64,000 bases of DNA from Streptomyces canus (lineage in GTDB: Bacteria > Actinomycetota > Actinomycetes > Streptomycetales > Streptomycetaceae), in the NCBI RefSeq assembly GCF_041435015.1, contig NZ_CP107989.1, forward strand, positions 7,006,001 to 7,070,000, given 5' to 3'. The notes beneath the pieces were generated by a model. The model was not told the origin of the DNA. It saw nothing but the letters and a program-made list of their open reading frames with translations, and ran no database searches. Position 1 is the first letter of the stretch; each line of letters begins with the position of its first letter. The position numbers and the translations under genes are program-made. Shown here one piece after another: positions 16,776-26,200 of the stretch.

Positions 16776-17336
16776 GTGAGATCAGTCAGAGCAGCGCTGC
16801 ACGAGATGGACGAGGAGCGTCTCGTCCGGCTGGTGGCCAAAGGCGACCGTGCCGCGTTCGAGGAGCTGTACCGGCGTACGTCGCCGTGGATGGTGGTGCG
16901 GCTGCGCCGCCGGTGCGTGGACGAGCAGATCGTCGCGGAGGTCATGCAGGAGACCTACCTGGCGGTGTGGCGTGCGGCAGGTGCGTTCGCCGGGACCGCT
17001 GTCGGGGGGACGGCCACCGGCTGGCTGTGGACGATCGCGGCACGCCGCCTGGTCGACGCGTTCCGGCGCAGGGCGCACCACGCGGAGCCGCCGCCGGCCG
17101 CCGCCCCGCCCGACGTGGCACCCGCCGCCGAGGAGTTGGCGCTCGCGGAGACCGTCGGCGGTGACGTCGGGGACGCGCTGCGGAGCCTCGCACCGGAGCT
17201 GAGACAGGTACTGCAGGCGATGGTGCTCGACGGGCTGTCCGTCCGCGAGACCGCGGTCCTGCTCGGGCTGCCCGAGGGCACGGTCAAGACCCGTGCCCGC
17301 CGGGCCCGTATCGAGATGCGGAGGGCGCTGGCATGA
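16776..17336 (+). CDS. ECF RNA polymerase sigma factor
   Basis: A 186-residue sigma factor from GTG 16776 (an in-frame ATG at 16806 is the alternative). Region 2 is visible as DRAAFEELYRRTSPWMVVRL through VAEVMQETYLAVWRAAGAF. A proline- and alanine-rich linker follows near residue 115. Region 4 is ALRSLAPELRQVLQAMVLDG with the helix-turn-helix LSVRETAVLLGLPEGTVKTR. Its stop overlaps the anti-sigma start (ATGA). With the sigma-type promoter in front, the operon looks self-activating and held off by the membrane anti-sigma protein until an envelope signal arrives. Confidence 0.88.
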   Translation: MRSVRAALHEMDEERLVRLVAKGDRAAFEELYRRTSPWMVVRLRRRCVDEQIVAEVMQETYLAVWRAAGAFAGTAVGGTATGWLWTIAARRLVDAFRRRAHHAEPPPAAAPPDVAPAAEELALAETVGGDVGDALRSLAPELRQVLQAMVLDGLSVRETAVLLGLPEGTVKTRARRARIEMRRALA

Positions 17337-18151
17337 GTGTCGAACACGCGTCGAGGCGAATCATCGAGGGATACGTACGCGGCGGCGCGGACCTCTCCGC
17401 CGACGAGGTGTGGGCCGTGGAGGCGCATCTGGAGATGTGCCGGGTGTGCCGTGACCGGCTGTCCGCGGCGGTCGGTGCCGGGGCGCCCGACGTGGCGCGG
17501 CTCGTCGACACCGTGTGGTCCGGCCTCGAACCCCGACTCGCGGTCACCGCCACGATGCCGCGCCGACGGCGCTGGTCGGCGCGGCTGTCGAGGTGGATGA
17601 CCCCCACGATGGTGCCGTGGCTGGCCATGGCCGTGGGCGTGACGCTGCTGACCCTGCTGCTCGACCTGGCCTACACCGGTTCCGGCGAGGTGTCGCTGGT
17701 GCTGCTGCTCGCCCCGGTGCTGCCCGTGCTCGGCGTCGCGGCGTCCTGGTCGCGCGGTCTGGACCCGGCCTACGAGCTGACGGCCTCGGTGCCCAGGAGC
17801 GGGCTCCATCTGGTGCTGCGGCGCACCGTGTCCGTGCTCGGCGTGGTGGTCCCCGCGCTGCTGGTGGGCGGCTGGGCGACGGGAGTGATGGTGGTGCAGT
17901 GGTTGCTGCCCTGTCTGGCCTTCACCTCGACGACCCTGGCGCTCGGCGGTGTCATCGGTGTGACCCGCGCCGCCTTCGTGCTGGCCGCCGTGTGGGCCGG
18001 TGTGGTCGTGGCGCCGACCCTGGCCACCAGCCGTACGACCTTCGCCCTGCAGACAGGCGGTCTGCCCGCCTGGGGACTGATCCTCGCCCTCGGTGTCGGT
18101 GTCGTGATCGCCCGCAGAGGCGCGTACACCCTGCTGGGAGCCCATCGATGA
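17333..18151 (+). CDS. Zinc-binding anti-sigma factor fused to a multi-pass membrane domain
   Basis: A 272-residue protein from ATG 17333 (4-base overlap with the sigma gene). The cytoplasmic N-terminus carries the zinc anti-sigma motif H32-x3-C36-x2-C39 (VEAHLEMCRVCRDR). From residue 95 on there are about six hydrophobic segments (MVPWLAMAVGVTLLTLLLDL, LVLLLAPVLPVLGVAASW and others), more than the single helix of ordinary anti-sigma proteins and reminiscent of ABC-2 permease subunits. It probably binds the ECF factor and may also be part of the ABC exporter encoded next. That dual role is inference. Confidence 0.78.
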   Translation: MSVEHASRRIIEGYVRGGADLSADEVWAVEAHLEMCRVCRDRLSAAVGAGAPDVARLVDTVWSGLEPRLAVTATMPRRRRWSARLSRWMTPTMVPWLAMAVGVTLLTLLLDLAYTGSGEVSLVLLLAPVLPVLGVAASWSRGLDPAYELTASVPRSGLHLVLRRTVSVLGVVVPALLVGGWATGVMVVQWLLPCLAFTSTTLALGGVIGVTRAAFVLAAVWAGVVVAPTLATSRTTFALQTGGLPAWGLILALGVGVVIARRGAYTLLGAHR

Positions 18152-18993
18152 CCATCGGAAAGAACTCGGGAAAGGAACACCGCATGACGTCCGCCGTGAG
18201 CGCGGCCGACATCGCACCGACGGCCTACGCCTGGGAGATCCAGGCCACCGGGCTGAAGGTCAGGGTCGGCAGGAAACGGATGGCCGTCGACGGCCTCGAC
18301 CTCTCGCTGGGCATCGGCGTCCACGGCCTCCTCGGCCCCAACGGGGCGGGCAAGACCACCCTCATCCGGACGCTGGCCACCGTGCTGCGCCCCACCGAGG
18401 GCAGCCTGGAACTACTCGGTGAGTCCGTGGGCGGCATGGGCGAGCACCGAGCGGTGCGCCGCCGAATCGGCTATCTGCCGCAGGAGTTCGGCTACTACAA
18501 GCGCTTCACCGTGCGCGAGTTCGTCGAGTACATGGCGTGGCTGAAGGAGGTGCCCAGAGCGAGCATCCCCGCGGCGGTGCAGCGCGCCGTGGAGCGGGTG
18601 GGTCTGGCGGACCGCGCCGACGAGAAGATGAAGGCCCTGTCGGGCGGCATGGTGCGCCGGGTCGGTATCGCCCAGGCCATCGTCAACGACCCGACGATCC
18701 TGCTCCTCGACGAGCCGACGGTCGGCCTGGACCCGGCGCAGCGGCTGCGCTTCCGCGAGCTGCTGCAGGAGTTGGGTACGGACACCTGCGTGCTCGTCTC
18801 GACCCATCTGGTGGAGGACGTCGCCGCCGCCTGTACCGACGTGGTGCTCTTCGCCGAGGGGCGGCTGGTCTTCAAGGGGCCTCCGGACGAACTGGCCTCG
18901 GTGGGCGGCCCGGAGCACGAGGGTGACAGCCCGCTGGAGCGCGGCTACTCGGCCATGCTGCTCAACCCCGAGCAGGGAAGGGGGACGTGGTGA
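18148..18993 (+). CDS. ABC transporter ATP-binding protein
   Basis: A 281-residue ATPase. ATG 18148 overlaps the preceding stop (ATGA); ATG 18184, with AAAGGAA upstream, is an equally possible start 12 codons later. Motifs are Walker A GLLGPNGAGKTTLIRTLA near residue 65, Q-loop YLPQEFGYYKRFTVREF, signature ALSGGMVRRVGIAQAI, Walker B ILLLDEPTVGLDP and a switch His in VSTHLVEDV. It is of the drug- or antibiotic-exporter type (NatA/CcmA-like). It energises the permease encoded next, in an operon controlled by an ECF sigma factor. Confidence 0.9.
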   Translation: MTIGKNSGKEHRMTSAVSAADIAPTAYAWEIQATGLKVRVGRKRMAVDGLDLSLGIGVHGLLGPNGAGKTTLIRTLATVLRPTEGSLELLGESVGGMGEHRAVRRRIGYLPQEFGYYKRFTVREFVEYMAWLKEVPRASIPAAVQRAVERVGLADRADEKMKALSGGMVRRVGIAQAIVNDPTILLLDEPTVGLDPAQRLRFRELLQELGTDTCVLVSTHLVEDVAAACTDVVLFAEGRLVFKGPPDELASVGGPEHEGDSPLERGYSAMLLNPEQGRGTW

Positions 18994-20384
18994 ACGGCCG
19001 GGTTCTGCGCATCGAGTTGAGGCGTTCGGTGGCCCCGTGGGCCGGTGTCGTGGTCCTGGTGCCGGCGCTGGCGTTCCTCTACCTGCTGGACGGCAGCTGG
19101 TGGAGCGGCACCACGGCGTGGACGGCCCAGTGGACGTCCATGGCCCTGTGGACCCGCTCCCTGCTGTTCTACCTGTGGCCGCTTGCCGTGGGGCTCGGTG
19201 CGCTGCAGGGACTGCGTGATCATCGCTCGAAGATGTCCGAGCTGCTGACGAGCACCCCGCGGCCCGCCCGGCACCGCGCGGCCACCCTGGCGGGCGCGAC
19301 GGCGATCACGCTGGCCTCGGCCTTTGCGCTTCTCGTCCTCGTGGGCGGGGTCCAGGTGCTCGCCCACACCGAGTACATGCACCTCGGGTGGTTGCCGATC
19401 TCGCTGGTGGGGGTGCTCTCTCTCGTAGCGGGGGCCGTGCTGGGCATGGGGGCCGGGCGGGCTCTGCCGTCCGTGCTCACCCCGCCCGCGCTGGCCATGG
19501 GCGCCTTCGTGTTCACAGCCCTCATGCACATGTCTTTGGGCCGGACGGAGACGAGCACGGCGGCGGGGGTCCCGGCCACGGAGCCGAACCGGATCTCGCT
19601 GCTGTCACCGGCGCTGGAGGACGTGCGCGAGGCGTTCGTCACGCTGTCCGCCCCCGTGCACGTCGGGCAGACGATCTGGCTGCTCGGCATGGCCGCGACC
19701 GGCTTCGCACTGCTCGTCGCCACGACCCCGCGCACCCGGCTGACCGCCCTGACGCCCGTCCTGGCGGGTGCGGTGATCGCCCTGCTCGTCCTCCCCGCCG
19801 ACGCGCGCCGGATGTACGTCGTCGACAAGGCCGCCGCGGAGCTGGTGTGCGACGGCCCGGTGTGCGTGACGAAGACGCAGCAGGCACGACTCGCCGACCT
19901 CGCGGGCCCCGGCAAGGAGGCGCTGCGCCTGCTGCGCGGAGCCCTCGGTGATCAGGCGCCGGACTCGGTCCGGGAGAACACCGCCGTACTGCCGGAGGGG
20001 TCCACGCCGCGGTGGTCCCGCGGGACCGTTCTCCTCGACTTCGACGACGACCTCGTCGCCACCGCGAAGGGCGAGGAGCTGACCTGGGCCCTGGTCGCCA
20101 AGGGCATGGTGCCGGGGTGCACCCCCGTCGGCTGGAGCGGCATGGGCGGAGACGAATACGCGCGGACCGTCGCGCTGGGCTGGGTCCTCGGAGACCTCAA
20201 GCCGCTCGGCGGCCCGTCGGCACGTCTGCCCGCCCGGGCCGATGCCGAGACCCGCACGGTGTGGAAGGAGCTCATGGCGCTGCCACGGGCCGAGCAGCTC
20301 TCGCGGATCAACGCGATGCGCGCTGCCGCGCTCTCCTGCGAGGGCGACCCGTTCGACGCGCTGAAGGGCGGTGCGTCCCGGTGA
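18990..20384 (+). CDS. ABC transporter permease with a large C-terminal extracytoplasmic-type domain
   Basis: A 464-residue protein from GTG 18990, overlapping the ATPase stop (GTGA); a GTG one codon earlier is also possible. Residues 1-280 hold about six membrane helices (WAGVVVLVPALAFLYLLDG, LLFYLWPLAVGLGALQGL, ITLASAFALLVLVGGVQVLA and others). After the last helix (TPVLAGAVIALLVLPADA) about 190 residues are soluble and contain several cysteines (ELVCDGPVCVTK, GCTPVGW, ALSCEGD), which suggests a disulfide-bonded outer domain. That part is not typical of plain ABC-2 permeases. It might sense or process the exported compound. Confidence 0.72.
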   Translation: MNGRVLRIELRRSVAPWAGVVVLVPALAFLYLLDGSWWSGTTAWTAQWTSMALWTRSLLFYLWPLAVGLGALQGLRDHRSKMSELLTSTPRPARHRAATLAGATAITLASAFALLVLVGGVQVLAHTEYMHLGWLPISLVGVLSLVAGAVLGMGAGRALPSVLTPPALAMGAFVFTALMHMSLGRTETSTAAGVPATEPNRISLLSPALEDVREAFVTLSAPVHVGQTIWLLGMAATGFALLVATTPRTRLTALTPVLAGAVIALLVLPADARRMYVVDKAAAELVCDGPVCVTKTQQARLADLAGPGKEALRLLRGALGDQAPDSVRENTAVLPEGSTPRWSRGTVLLDFDDDLVATAKGEELTWALVAKGMVPGCTPVGWSGMGGDEYARTVALGWVLGDLKPLGGPSARLPARADAETRTVWKELMALPRAEQLSRINAMRAAALSCEGDPFDALKGGASR

Positions 20385-20956
20385 GATGGCTGACGTTGTA
20401 CGCGCGCTCGCGTCAGGTACCCGCGTCGCTCGCCGCGGTGCTGATCGGCGCGATGACGGTATGGGCACTCGCCCGGGACGGGAACGCGGGACCCGTTGAT
20501 CCGAAACTGCCCGCGCTCATCCTCACCACGGGGGCGATGGCGGTCTCGGTCGGGCTCGGCGGGCAGGACCTCGCGCTGGACCGGACGGCCGCGATCCGCT
20601 GGATGTCCCGCAGAGCGGCGCACGTGCTGCTCGCCGGTGTGGCCGTCGCCGCGTCGCTGCTGACGGTGCAGACCATGGGCGTGTCCATGGCCACCACCGC
20701 GTTCGTCGTCCGGGACAGCGCGGGCCTGATGGGCCTGGTCGCCCTCGGCGCCGCGCTCTCGGGCGGCCAGTACGCATGGACGCTGCCGTTCGCCTGGCTC
20801 TCGCTGGTGTTCCTCGCCCCGCCCCCGACGAGTACGCCGACGCACGTGGCGATGTGGATGCTGCTGCCTCCCGGCACGGCGGCGGGCACCTGGACAGCCC
20901 TGGTCCTCACGGTCGTCGGTACCACGGCCTACGCCGTCGCCGGTCCGAGGCGGTAG
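20381..20956 (+). CDS. Small multi-pass membrane protein of the ECF/ABC operon
   Basis: A 191-residue protein from GTG 20381, overlapping the permease stop by 4 bases. It has about five or six hydrophobic segments, for example VPASLAAVLIGAMTVWALA, LPALILTTGAMAVSVGL and TWTALVLTVVGTTAYAVAG, and an ABRHVLL-like loop after TAAIRWMSRR. I do not recognise a defined family. The position as the last gene of the operon suggests a second membrane subunit of the transporter. Confidence 0.7.
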   Translation: MRWLTLYARSRQVPASLAAVLIGAMTVWALARDGNAGPVDPKLPALILTTGAMAVSVGLGGQDLALDRTAAIRWMSRRAAHVLLAGVAVAASLLTVQTMGVSMATTAFVVRDSAGLMGLVALGAALSGGQYAWTLPFAWLSLVFLAPPPTSTPTHVAMWMLLPPGTAAGTWTALVLTVVGTTAYAVAGPRR

Positions 20957-21122
20957 CCGCCCAACTGGGGCTGCTTACACGTGAGTTCGGACAACAGTGG
21001 AATGGCTGGAGTTCGCTCTGGCGGTGCCACAGGGCGCTCCCTACGATTCGATCGCCGCGGTGCTTCACAGAAACCACACAGGTTCTCCACGCTTCAACAA
21101 CAGCGCAGAGGAGAGACCCCCC

Positions 21123-21773
21123 ATGGCAAGTGGACTTCTTCTGGGCGGCGCCGTCGCCGCTCTCATGGCCGCGGCGGTGCCCGCGCACAACCCGTCCGGC
21201 GGGTTCGTCGACCCGCCCCCGGACAAGATCGTCATCAACGTCGCCACGGTGAACGGCTCCGGCTGTCCCGCGGGCACGGCGGCCGTCGCCGTCTCCGAGG
21301 ACAACACCGCGTTCACGGTGACCTACAGCGACTACCTCGCCCAGGTCGGCGGCAACTCCGACCCCACGGCGTTCCGCAAGAACTGCCAGCTCAACCTGAT
21401 CGTCCATGTCCCGCAGGGCTTCACGTACGCCATCGCCGAGGCGGACTACCGGGGCTTCGCCTCGCTCCAGGCCGGCGCGAGCGGCGTCCAGCGGGCCTCG
21501 TACTACTTCCAGGGCTCCTCGCAGACGGCCGCCAAGACCCACACCTTCCCCGGCGCCTACAACGACAACTGGCAGGCGACCGACACCACGGACTGGGCCC
21601 AACTGGTGTGGGCGCCCTGCGGGGTTCAGCGCAACTTCAACATCAACACCGAGGTCCGGGTGAACGCGGGCTCCTCCTCGCCGACCAAGGTCAGCTTCAT
21701 GACGATGGACTCGACCGACGGTGACATCAGCACCGTGTACCACATGGCGTGGAAGGAGTGCCCCGGCAGGTGA
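21123..21773 (+). CDS. Secreted DUF4360-domain protein
   Basis: A 216-residue exported protein from ATG 21123 (GAGGAGAGA upstream). The signal is short (MASGLLLGGAVAALMAAAVPA, cleavage near residue 21-25). The mature part matches the DUF4360 family common in Streptomyces: IVINVATVNGSGCPAGTAAVAV, FTVTYSDYLAQVGGN, QRASYYFQGSS and FNINTEVRVN. Four cysteines (in GSGCPAG, RKNCQL, APCGV and KECPG) can form two disulfides. The function is unknown. It is a single-gene unit ended by the hairpin at 21779-21812. Confidence 0.85.
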   Translation: MASGLLLGGAVAALMAAAVPAHNPSGGFVDPPPDKIVINVATVNGSGCPAGTAAVAVSEDNTAFTVTYSDYLAQVGGNSDPTAFRKNCQLNLIVHVPQGFTYAIAEADYRGFASLQAGASGVQRASYYFQGSSQTAAKTHTFPGAYNDNWQATDTTDWAQLVWAPCGVQRNFNINTEVRVNAGSSSPTKVSFMTMDSTDGDISTVYHMAWKECPGR

Positions 21774-21778
21774 ACGGG

Positions 21779-21812
21779 CGTCGCCCGCCGCTCCTGTGGG
21801 CGGCGGGCGACG
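21779..21812. terminator. Bidirectional terminator hairpin
   Basis: CGTCGCCCGCCG (21779-21790) pairs perfectly with CGGCGGGCGACG (21801-21812) across a 10-base loop. It lies between the stop of the DUF4360 gene and the stop of the convergent dioxygenase gene. Lack of a T-run is normal for high-GC streptomycete terminators. Confidence 0.75.
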
Positions 21813-21817
21813 CGTGA

Positions 21818-22573
21818 TCAGCGTTCGACGCCGAGGGTCAGGGTGCCGGAGTAGCCGGCGGAGGGGCTGCTGCCGAGGGCGGTCAAGGTCAGGAGGCCGG
21901 ACGCGGCGCCGCCGTCGTCGTAGATCCCGTCCTGGGCGAGGGTGGTGCGGCGGACCGTGTTGGCCGAGTACGGCGAGAGCGCGCCGACCTTGGCGGTGAC
22001 CGTCTCGTCGAAGAAGAGCTGGCCGGTGTGGAGCTCGGTGCCGCCGGTGAAGGAGCCGTCGGAGGTGAGGGTGACGCCGACGTGCACCTTCACGTGGATG
22101 TGGACGCAGCGGCCTATGTACCAACCGGGGTAAACCGTCGTGATGTTGGCGACGCCGTTGGAGTCGGTGAGCACGCCGCCGCGCAGGAAGGTGCCGCTGT
22201 CGGGCTCGTTGTGGCCGTTGTTGCCGACGTAGCCGGAGTACTCGCCGAGCGCGTCGCAGTGCCAGATCTCGACGAGGGCGTCACTGATCGTGGCGCAGGT
22301 GTCGTCGTCGACGACGGTGAGGGCGAGTTCGAGCGGGAAGCCGGTCTTGCCCTCGGTGATGTCGGCGCGGACGTACTGGCCGTCGAGGTAGTAGGGGCCT
22401 TCGGTCATCTCCTTGGTGAGGGTGCAGACCGCCGCGGCGGCCACGGGGGCCGTGTCGGGGGACGCCTGGGTGCGGGACGCGGCGGCGCCCACGGCGAGGG
22501 CGGCGGCGGTGGCGCCCGTGGCGACCAGGACGGTGCGGCGGGCGACGGTGTCTCTCGTCGAGGGCTCGGACAT
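21818..22573 (-). CDS. Exported intradiol ring-cleavage dioxygenase-like protein
   Basis: A 251-residue protein. I start it at ATG 22573, where AGGAACGAG lies 8 bases upstream; an ATG 10 codons earlier has no ribosome-binding site. A twin-arginine-like signal (RDTVARRTVLVATGATAAAL) precedes the mature domain. The non-haem iron ligands of intradiol dioxygenases are visible: Tyr in GPYYLDG, Tyr in PGWYIGR, and two His in VHIHVKV. Family stretches VEIWHCDALGEYSGY and TGQLFFDE are present. Exported members are known in actinomycetes and are thought to attack lignin-derived or other catechols. The substrate is not readable here. Confidence 0.82.
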   Translation of the reverse strand: MSEPSTRDTVARRTVLVATGATAAALAVGAAASRTQASPDTAPVAAAAVCTLTKEMTEGPYYLDGQYVRADITEGKTGFPLELALTVVDDDTCATISDALVEIWHCDALGEYSGYVGNNGHNEPDSGTFLRGGVLTDSNGVANITTVYPGWYIGRCVHIHVKVHVGVTLTSDGSFTGGTELHTGQLFFDETVTAKVGALSPYSANTVRRTTLAQDGIYDDGGAASGLLTLTALGSSPSAGYSGTLTLGVER

Positions 22574-22749
22574 GGGGGTCTCGTTCCTGGGGGTGTCTGT
22601 CATGAGCACGACACCATAAAAGCGGTCGCTGTTGATGGGCTGTCAGTTCGGCAAAATGAGGGATCGTCAAGTTTCTTGCGAGACAGGTTGCGGTGTCTGG
22701 AGGGGTGGACGCGGTACCGTACCGGGGCGTATGCCGACAAGGAGGGTAA

Positions 22750-23055
22750 ATGGGGCTTACCGTGCGGGTCGAACGGCGCATCGCGGAGGACTTCCCCGGC
22801 CGGGACGGCGAGGTGGTGGGAGATCTCCTCACCGAACTGGTCAACCACCTGACCGACCGCGGCGACCGGGAGGACAAGGAACGGATCGCCGCAGCGACGC
22901 TGCTGTGCGGACAGGGCCGGGTGGACCGTCTCCTCGACGCCGTCCAGCTGGCCAAGGAGGACTGGCGGGACGTGCTGGTGGGCGCGGGCTTGGCGGACGC
23001 GGGGTGGAGGGAGCGGTTGGAGGCGGACTTCGGGCCGGCGGCTCCGGCCGGCTGA
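22750..23055 (+). CDS. Hypothetical cytoplasmic protein (101 aa)
   Basis: ATG 22750 has a strong ribosome-binding site (AAGGAGG 6 bases upstream). The product is soluble, charged and helical (TVRVERRIAEDFPGRDGEV, LLTELVNHLTDRGDREDKER, DRLLDAVQLAKEDWRDVLV). It has one cysteine and no membrane segment or signal. I do not recognise the family. It is a single gene, divergent from the dioxygenase gene, with 177 bases to the next plus-strand start. Confidence 0.7.
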   Translation: MGLTVRVERRIAEDFPGRDGEVVGDLLTELVNHLTDRGDREDKERIAAATLLCGQGRVDRLLDAVQLAKEDWRDVLVGAGLADAGWRERLEADFGPAAPAG

Positions 23056-23232
23056 CCTACGGGTGCGAGCCCCACGGCGGCTGTCGAACCGCTGGTCTCG
23101 ACGTGGCTGTGGGGCCGCCTGCTCCTCCGCTCCCGGATTGTGCGGGTTGTGCGATGGCTGTCCCCCAGCAGGGCGGGGGGTGCTGCAATGCTGGTGAGTT
23201 TGCCGGTGATGCACGCGACGGGAGGCACGGCC

Positions 23233-26200
23233 GTGGACGGGGGATCTCCTGACCTGCTCCGATTCGAGGTGCTCGGGCCGTTACGGGCGTGGCGCGGCCC
23301 GGTGCGGCTGGAGCTGGGGCCGGTCAAACGACAGGCGGTACTGGCGGCACTGCTGCTGAGCGAAGGCGCCGTGATCAGTCATGAGCGGCTGCTCGACGCG
23401 GTATGGGGCACGCAGCCACCCGCCGGCGGTCCCAAGGTGCTGCCCACGCACGTCAACTCCTTGCGCAGGGCGCTCGATCCGAAAGGAGCACCCCCCGCGG
23501 AGTCGGTGATCCGCAGCGGCAAGGGCTGGTACCGCTTCGCCGTCGAGGGCGTCCGGCTCGACACGGCGGAGCTGGCGGAGCGCAGCCGCGCCGCGCTGCG
23601 CACCGGCGCGGCCGGAGACCTGACCACCGCGGCGGAACAACTGGCGTCCGCACTCGGGCTGTTCCGCGGCGAACCCCTGGCCAACCTGCCGGGACCGTTC
23701 GCGCGGGCGGAGCGCGAGCGGCTCACGGAGCGCCGCCGGACCCTGCGGCTGGAGCGGCTCAAGTGCCTCGTCCAGCTGGGCCGCTTCGGCGACGCCCTCG
23801 ACGAGCTCGGCGGCCCGTCCGCGTTCTCGGTGGCCGACCGCTACGACGAGTCGCTGACGGCCCTGCGCATCAGAGCGCTGTACGGCAGCGGACGCCAGGC
23901 GGAGGCGCTCACCGCCTATGAGGAGCTGCGGATACGCCTGCGCGACGAGCTCGGCGCCGACCCCGGTGAGGAACTGCGCCGACTGCATGGGGCGTTGCTG
24001 CGCCAGGACGACGCGTTCCTGCTCCCTGCGCCCCCGCCGACCCCCGCGCCCCGAGAGGGCAAGGTTCCCGCCGAACTGCCGCACGACGCCGCGGGTTTCG
24101 CGGGCCGCACCGGCGAACTGGCCCTGCTCCACGCCCTGCTGCCGCCCGAACAGGGCCGCCGGGACCCGGCGAACACCGTCGTCATCTCCGCGATCGGCGG
24201 CGCAGCCGGCATCGGTAAGACCGCGCTCGCCGTGCACTGGGCCCACCAGGTCCGCGACCGTTTCCCGGATGGCCAGCTCTATGTCAATCTGCACGGCTTC
24301 GACCACGACCGCCGCCCCCTCGAACCACGCGAGGCCCTCGAACTGCTGCTGAGCGGCCTGGGCCTCAGGGCCTCGGAGATTCCCCCGGACCAGGAGTCTC
24401 AGGCCCGTGTCCTGCGCACCCTGCTGTCCGGCCGTCGCGTCCTTGTCCTCCTGGACAACGCGGCCTCCGCCGATCAGGTACGACCGCTGCTCCCCGCCAC
24501 CCCCACCTGCTGTGTCCTCGTCACCAGCCGCAACCGCCTCGGCGACCTCGTCGCCCGTGACGGTGCCCATGCCCTGGCCCTCGACCTCCTCCAGCCGGAC
24601 GCGGCCCGCGCCCTGCTCAGCCGGACCCTCGGCGCGCACCGCGTCGACCACGACCAGCACGCGGTCGGCGAACTGATCCGCCTCTGCGGCAGCCTCCCCC
24701 TGGCCCTGCGCGTGGCCGCCGCGAGGCTGGCGGGCGACCCCGCGCTGCGCACGGCCGACCTCGTCGCCGAGATGACCGAGGGCAGCCGACTGGACGCGCT
24801 GGAGACGGACGGCGACGCAGGCTCTCCGCTGCGTACGGCCTTCTCGGTGTCGTACGGCGCCCTGACGCCGGACGCGCGACGGCTGTTCCGGTTGCTCGGC
24901 CTGTTCCCCGGAGCGGACTTCACCGCGGAGGCCGCCGCGGCCTTCCTCGACGCACCGCTGTCCCGGGCCCGCCGCCTGCTCGGCACGCTGGCCGCGGCGC
25001 ATCTGGTCGAACCCGTGACGGCGGGCAGGTACCGGTTCCACGACCTGGTTCGCGAGTACGCCGGGGAGCGCGCACTGGCCGAGGAGACGACGCCGGAGCG
25101 TGAGGCCGCGCTGGAGCGGCTCCTGCTCTGGTATCTGCACGCCGCTCGTGCCACCGCGGGAACCGGACTCTTCCCGGAGCTGCCCAGCAGCCTCAGGGCC
25201 GGCGAGTACCCGGGCGTGCCCTCGGACGAGCCCGGACGATGGCTGGACGCGGAACGGGCGAATCTCCTCGCCGTCATCGACCACGCCGGCCGTCACGGCC
25301 CTCGCCCCGTCGCCTGGTACCTGACGTCCACCCTGTTCAGCCAGTTCTGGATCCATGTGTCCCGGAAGACCTGGCTGACCACCGTGAAGACGGTACTGGA
25401 GGCGGCCGAAGCCGAAGGTGACCTGTTCGGCCAGTCCGCCACGCATTGCAGCCTCTCCGCGGCCCGATGGGATCGGGGGCACGTCCGCCAGGCGATGGAG
25501 CACGCCACCCGCGCCCTGGACATCAGCCGGGAACTCGGCTGGACGGCCGGCGAGGCGTCGGCCCTCGGCCTGAGGGCCTTCGCGAAATGGAGCATGGCGC
25601 GCCTCGACAGCGCGTACGACGACCTGACCACCGGGTTGCGCCTCTTCAGCGCGGTCGGCAACCCCCACTTCGAAGGGTTCGGGCTGGTCGGCCTCGGTAT
25701 GGCCTGCCGAGATCTGGGCCGGTTGCGCGAGGCCGCCGATCACCTCGAGCGTGCCCTCGGCCTCGACGCGGAACGCAGCCGGTGGGACAACGGCCCGGCC
25801 GTGCAGGTGCTGGGCGGGGTGTATTGGGAACTCGGCCGCCTCGCCGAGGGGCTCGACCTTCTCGGACCGGGGGTGACCTCCGACGAGAGGGGCGGTTATC
25901 GGGACGGCCGCGCGATGATGCTCGCCGCCGCGGCGAAGATCTACCTCGAACTCGGCCGCCACCAGGAGGGGTTGGCGTTGGCCGAGCGAGCGCTGGCGAT
26001 GGACAGGGACACCAAGCGGTACTGGATCCAGCCCGGCATCCTCAACACGGTCGCCGCCGCCCACCGGAAACTGGGGCCTCCGGACGAGGCCCTCCGGGCC
26101 GACCGGCAGGCTCTCGCCCTGGCCCGTGAGGCGGGCTTCAGCCGCGCCGAGGCCGACACTCTCGTCAGCCTCGCCCTCACCCACCAGCTGCTGGGCCGCC

